From Trogon surrucura (taxonomy: Eukaryota > Chordata > Aves > Trogoniformes > Trogonidae): a stretch of DNA of 64,000 nt. Position 1 is the stretch's first letter. The number at the start of each line of letters is the position of its first letter. This document shows, piece by piece, positions 60,089-64,000 of the stretch. The stretch is from positions 18,149,001-18,213,000 of the forward strand of contig CM036618.1 of NCBI GenBank assembly GCA_020746105.1, read 5' to 3'. The notes under the pieces were generated by a model, which had not been told where the DNA came from, ran no database searches, and saw only the letters and a program-made list of their open reading frames with translations. The translations under genes and the position numbers were made by a program.

Positions 60089-60519
60089 AGAGCAATGAAG
60101 CTGGTGTGAGGGGACCATGTCTTACAAAGAGGGGCTGAGGGAGCTGGGATTGTTTAGTCTGGAGAAGAGGAGGCTGGGGGGAGACCTCATTGCTCTCTTA
60201 CAACTCTCTGAAAGGAGGCTGTAGTGAGGTGGGTGTTGGTCTTTTCTCCCAAGTTGCTAATGGTAGGACAAGAGGAAGTGACCTCAAGTTGCACCAGGAG
60301 AGGTTTAAACGGGATATTGGGAAAAACGTCTTTACTGAAAGAGTGGTGAAGCATTGGAACAGACTTCCCAGGGAAGTGGTGGAGTTGCCTTTCCTGAAGG
60401 TGTTCAAAAAACATGTAGACGTGGCACTTCAGGATATAGCTTAGTGGTCTTGATAGTGTTGGGTTGACAGACTAGAGATGATCTTAGAGGTCTTTTCCAA
60501 CCTTAACGATTCTGTGTTA
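60089..60519 (+). mobile_element. CR1 LINE, 5'-truncated
   Basis: Sense orientation. It starts at the segment encoding MKLV-GL and [21 protein letters not shown], has one frame break near 60,190, then an open piece of about 84 codons to the natural ORF2 stop (60,190-60,444) with [20 protein letters not shown] and [20 protein letters not shown]. The 3' UTR ends GATCTTAGAGGTCTTTTCCA, then a short ATTCTGTG tail. Confidence 0.94.
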
Positions 60520-61904
60520 CAATGAAAACTCTGTGCAGATGAACTCATCTTGCTGCTAGAGTTGTAAGTGTATAGGGTGGAGTTTGAAACCTCACAGGGT
60601 CTGTTTCCTCTCTACTTGCTGTAAGTATTGGCAAGGGATGAATCATTTCATTGTGGAAATTATACGTATTTCTGATAGCTGAAGTGGTAGAAATCTGCGC
60701 TTACCGTGAACTGAAAGCCACAAGTAATCGCAAACAGTTAAGTTTTGATTTTGTGGTAGAAATGCTATGTTTTCAATTTATTTTGACAATTGCAAGAAAT
60801 TGGGTATTCAAAATGTTTACCAAGTGAATATATAGCCTTTGATAGCAGATGCTCAGAAATCAGAAAAAGTGTCAGATGAAGATTGCCTGTGTGACTGTTA
60901 CACAGCCCAGTAGTGGTTACAAAACTCCTCTGTATGAGCTCCTTCTCTTATTTGGAATACATGTCACAAGTAAACCTGAGTTTGTGACCTGGAGAAACAG
61001 TGTCATCTGGAAATACGTTGTAGTGATGATTTTCCATTTTTCTTGCATTTTGAGCTACTTTGAATCTGATATATGGTATAGGCATGCTGGATAATCAACA
61101 TAGCAGCTGAAGTTATATTTTCAAAGCATAGCTCTTAAGAGTTAAAATTCTCTTAAAAGTACCGACTGAAAAGTTAGACACTGAGTGTCTGAAATTGTTA
61201 CCCTTTGGGCTTTCATCATTACGTGCCTGTCGCCCACCTTTAGAATGGAAATAGGATACAGATCTTGTGAAGTTTACATTTATTGTGTGTAGTCTTCCCA
61301 CGTTATGGACTGCTCTGTGTAAACAGGTCCGTAGGGAAATGTAATTTTTATATTCAGTGTAGGATGCAGATGGTAAGCATTTAATGGGTGATAGGATGAG
61401 GGCAAAACCTGGGCAATTGTCCATTTGCTGAATGGATCAGAAATTCTGCTGAGGAAAACGGAATAAAGCAGCAGAAATGATATTACCAGGGGTAGGTGTG
61501 TGTAAAGGCGAACACAGAGTTGTGTAGCTTTCAAATCTCAACTGCTGCAGATATTGGTTTTACAAATATGTATTTAAAGCTTTGGGAGGATTTGATGTGG
61601 TACAAGTCTGTAAAACTGTGGGTGCTTTTTAATCTGCATTCGGTAGTTTGGGAGGCAAGCATAAGGATTCAATTGGTAAGAGTAGAGAAGGAATGCAGGG
61701 TGGTGTGTGAACATTGTGGTCATGTCTTTTGTGTATCTGTTGTGTATTTTACGTGCGCATATGTTTGTGCACTTCTTGGGAATAGTAGTTTAAAAATATC
61801 CACTGGTAGCTTTATGAGGAAGACTTTCAGAACAAGATTGTATTGGTTAAGTCATTTAGTTGTGTGTTCAAAACACCAACATCATGAATTAGACACAAGT
61901 CTAT

Positions 61905-62913
61905 GAGACTGGATGGAGTCCACCCAAGGGTACTGAGTGAACTGGCAGAAGTGCTCACCAAGCCACTTTGCATCCTTCAGCAGCAGTCCTGGCTAGCTGG
62001 GCTGGAAGTTAGCAGATGTGGTGTCCATCTGAAAGTACTGGAAGGAGGATCCAGGGAACTACAGGCCTGTCAGTCTGACCTTGGTGCCAGAGAAGGTTAT
62101 GAAGCAGACCATCTTGAGTGCCACCATGCAGCACATACAGGAAAAACAGGTGATCAGGCCCATTTACCATGTGTTTATGGAAGGCAGGCCCTGTTTGACT
62201 AATCTGATGTCCTTCTGTGAGATGGTGACCCGCTTAGTGGTTGAGATGTTGTCCACCTGGACTTTAGTAAAGCCTTTGACACCCTTTCCCACAGCGTTGT
62301 CCTGGAGAAACTGACTGCTCATGGCTTGGATGGGCATACCATTCACTGGGTAAAAACTGTCTGGATGTCTCAGCCCAGCGAGTGGTGGTGATTGGAGTTA
62401 AATCCAGTTGGTGGCTGGTCACAAGTGGTGTTCCTCATGACTTGATGTGGGGGCCAGTCATGTTTAGCATTTTTATCCATGACCTGGACAAAGCAATCGA
62501 GTGCACCCTCAGTAAGTTTGCATGTGAAAGCAAGATGGGGATGAGTGTTGATCTGCTCGATGGTAGGATGGGTCTGCCGAGGGATCTGGGCAGGCTGGAT
62601 CAATGGGCCAAGGCCAATTGTATGAGGTTCAACAAGGCCAAGTGCCAGGTCCTGCACTTTGGTCACAACAAAATGGAAATGGCCTTAAGGTGTGCCAGGG
62701 AAGCTTTAGATTGGTATTAGGAAAAAAATCTCTTGACCAGACACATTGTTAGGCATTGAAACAGGCTGCCCAGGGAAGTGGTTGAGTCACCACCCCATGT
62801 AAGAGATGTGTAGATGTGGTGCTAAAGGACAGGGTTTAGTGTTGGACCTGGCAGTACCAAGTTAATAGTTGGACTTGATCTCAAAGGTCTTTTCCAACCT
62901 AAATGATGTCATG
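61905..62913 (+). mobile_element. CR1 LINE with decayed reverse transcriptase and internal deletion
   Basis: Sense orientation, about 1 kb. It starts far upstream in ORF2 (DGVHPRVLSELAEVLTKPL, then a decayed WKxANVxPIFKKG region and NYRPVSLTLVPEKVMKQ), continues through the AFDTLSHSVVLEKL block near 62,275, the VPHDLMWGPVMFSIFIHDLD block and FNKAKCQVLHFGHNK. The catalytic FADD is replaced by FACE (near 62,515). At about 62,672 it jumps directly from GHNK to the RLDIRKNLL-like segment, an internal deletion of several hundred bp relative to the 38.4-kb copy. The 3' UTR is recognisable and the tail nearly gone. Confidence 0.93.
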
Positions 62914-64000
62914 AATTGACATCCCTCAAAGTTTTGCTTGTAGGGTTGGTCTAAATGGGTGATACCTTGAGTTTTATTGCCGTTTCCAAAATATTCTTAT
63001 TGGGAAAGGTATGTTTTGTGTTTGTCTGGGGTTTGGTTTTGGTTGGCTTGTTTTTTCATTGAATGGGATATTGTTTTTCAGATACTGATGTGGTTATTTG
63101 AGTAATTAGCTAAAGCAAGAGCAAGAGCCCAGGAAAGGATTTGGCACGTAGGGAGTGAAGAGTAGGTGTCTTCCTTGGAGTCTCTTTTCTTGTTTTATGT
63201 GAATATTTTCCACATTTCTAGACCTGCAGGCTCATCTGGAGTTACTAAATTCAGGGTTTCTTGTTTTGTTTGTGTCTACTCCTATAAAGATGATGGTACA
63301 GGTCAGAGATGCCAAGCACTTCTACCCGTTGCCATGCTAGTAGTAGGAACCAGGTGATGGCTTTTCTTCCCTGTGTCCTTCTAGCTTGCTTTGAGGGATG
63401 ATCTGAAAATGAAGGGCATCATGAGACACCAGTCAGGAAATCATCTGTAATGCAGTCAAAGCAGTGATGTCTGGACATTCAGTAAAGCCAGCAATGCGAA
63501 CTTGTCCACTTGTGGGCAAGTATTCATGCTCATTTCTTCCTTGTGTCTCTTCACCTCAGCTTCACTGCGCATCTGTCTCTCCTCTGTATCTGTCTCTCTT
63601 CTGTCTCCCTCACTCTTCTAGTCGGTCAAGGGTGCGAGTTCCTTGGGTCAGAAATGTGCTCTGTGGTATACGGAGCATGATTTTTGTAACAAATATCCAA
63701 AACAAATGTTGATACTGAATTCACAGTTAATTACTTTGGCTTTAATTTTTTATTCTTGCTCTCTTTCTTTAAAATATCACCAAGTTTTCCCTTTCAGTGG
63801 TTCATTAAATTTGATTGTTTTGGGTGAAACTTTTCCACTAAATCCGCAGGCTCATCCTGAGTTATAAACCTCACTCTATTTCATTTGCATCATTGCTTAT
63901 AAGGAAGAGAAAACAGGTCAAGTTATGCCCTGGAAGAATATCTCCTCATTTATTTAGGATTTTTCCAGTACTGTTAAAAGCATAATGGAAACGTGGGAGT

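Larger units (their letters stand above)
46561..64000 (+). other. MBOAT2: MBOAT2 intron 1 (partial)
   Basis: Starts at the GTGAGG donor and continues beyond the window, so the intron exceeds 17.4 kb. A large first intron is usual for this gene in vertebrates. It begins with 700 bp of CpG-island DNA, then becomes AT-rich. I scanned for the expected second exon (VNFVVCQLFALLAA-like) and saw none. Contents otherwise: CR1 pieces at 49.7, 51.2, 57.0, 60.1 and 61.9 kb and an AT/TG microsatellite at 54.7 kb. The remaining stretches (47,271-49,677; 49,791-51,242; 52,204-57,004; 57,113-60,088; 60,520-61,904; 62,914-64,000) hold nothing I can name. Confidence 0.85.

Noticed and set aside
47271-64000. 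search for MBOAT2 exon 2
   Set aside because: No stretch encodes a VNFVVCQ-like sequence after an acceptor; the exon is taken to lie beyond the window.
1-64000. tRNA, rRNA, CRISPR or operon structure
   Set aside because: None seen; composition and repeats are those of vertebrate intergenic and intronic DNA.

Overview
This is vertebrate nuclear DNA, almost certainly from a bird. About 20 pieces of CR1 LINE retrotransposon, with the avian 8-bp ATTCTRTG-type 3' tail, cover roughly 10 kb of the 64 kb. The rest is AT-rich, multi-frame-stopped sequence with no bacterial-type gene organisation. A related sauropsid such as a crocodilian or turtle cannot be fully excluded, but the CR1 subfamilies look avian.

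The one secure host gene is MBOAT2 on the + strand. Its CpG-island promoter lies at about 45.64-47.27 kb, and its first coding exon at 46,489-46,560 encodes the N-terminus beginning MATSTTGSTLLQPLSNAV. The exon ends at a consensus splice donor. I found no second exon, so everything from 46,561 to the window end reads as intron 1. Everything before 45.6 kb is 5' intergenic sequence. In human the neighbour on that side is ASAP2, divergently transcribed; that is recalled synteny, not something seen here.

Layout: 0-4.3 kb is mostly unique and holds a candidate two-exon small gene on the minus strand (3.16-3.68 kb). 4.3-15.9 kb is unique sequence with scattered CR1 copies and one ancient LINE tail. 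15.9-29.9 kb is mostly unique, with a decayed hAT DNA transposon (21.9-22.9 kb), one CR1 copy and a weak orphan exon. 29.9-30.9 kb looks like an old solo LTR. 32.1-40.9 kb is a CR1 cluster with a nested insertion and two very similar direct copies. 40.9-45.6 kb is unique AT-rich sequence before the CpG island. 47.3-64 kb is intron 1, with six CR1 pieces and one AT/TG microsatellite.

No tRNA, rRNA, CRISPR array or operon was seen. The least explained part is the small minus-strand gene candidate near 3.4 kb: ATG, in-frame consensus splice sites, stop codon and AATAAA all line up. It matches no family I recognise and could still be chance.
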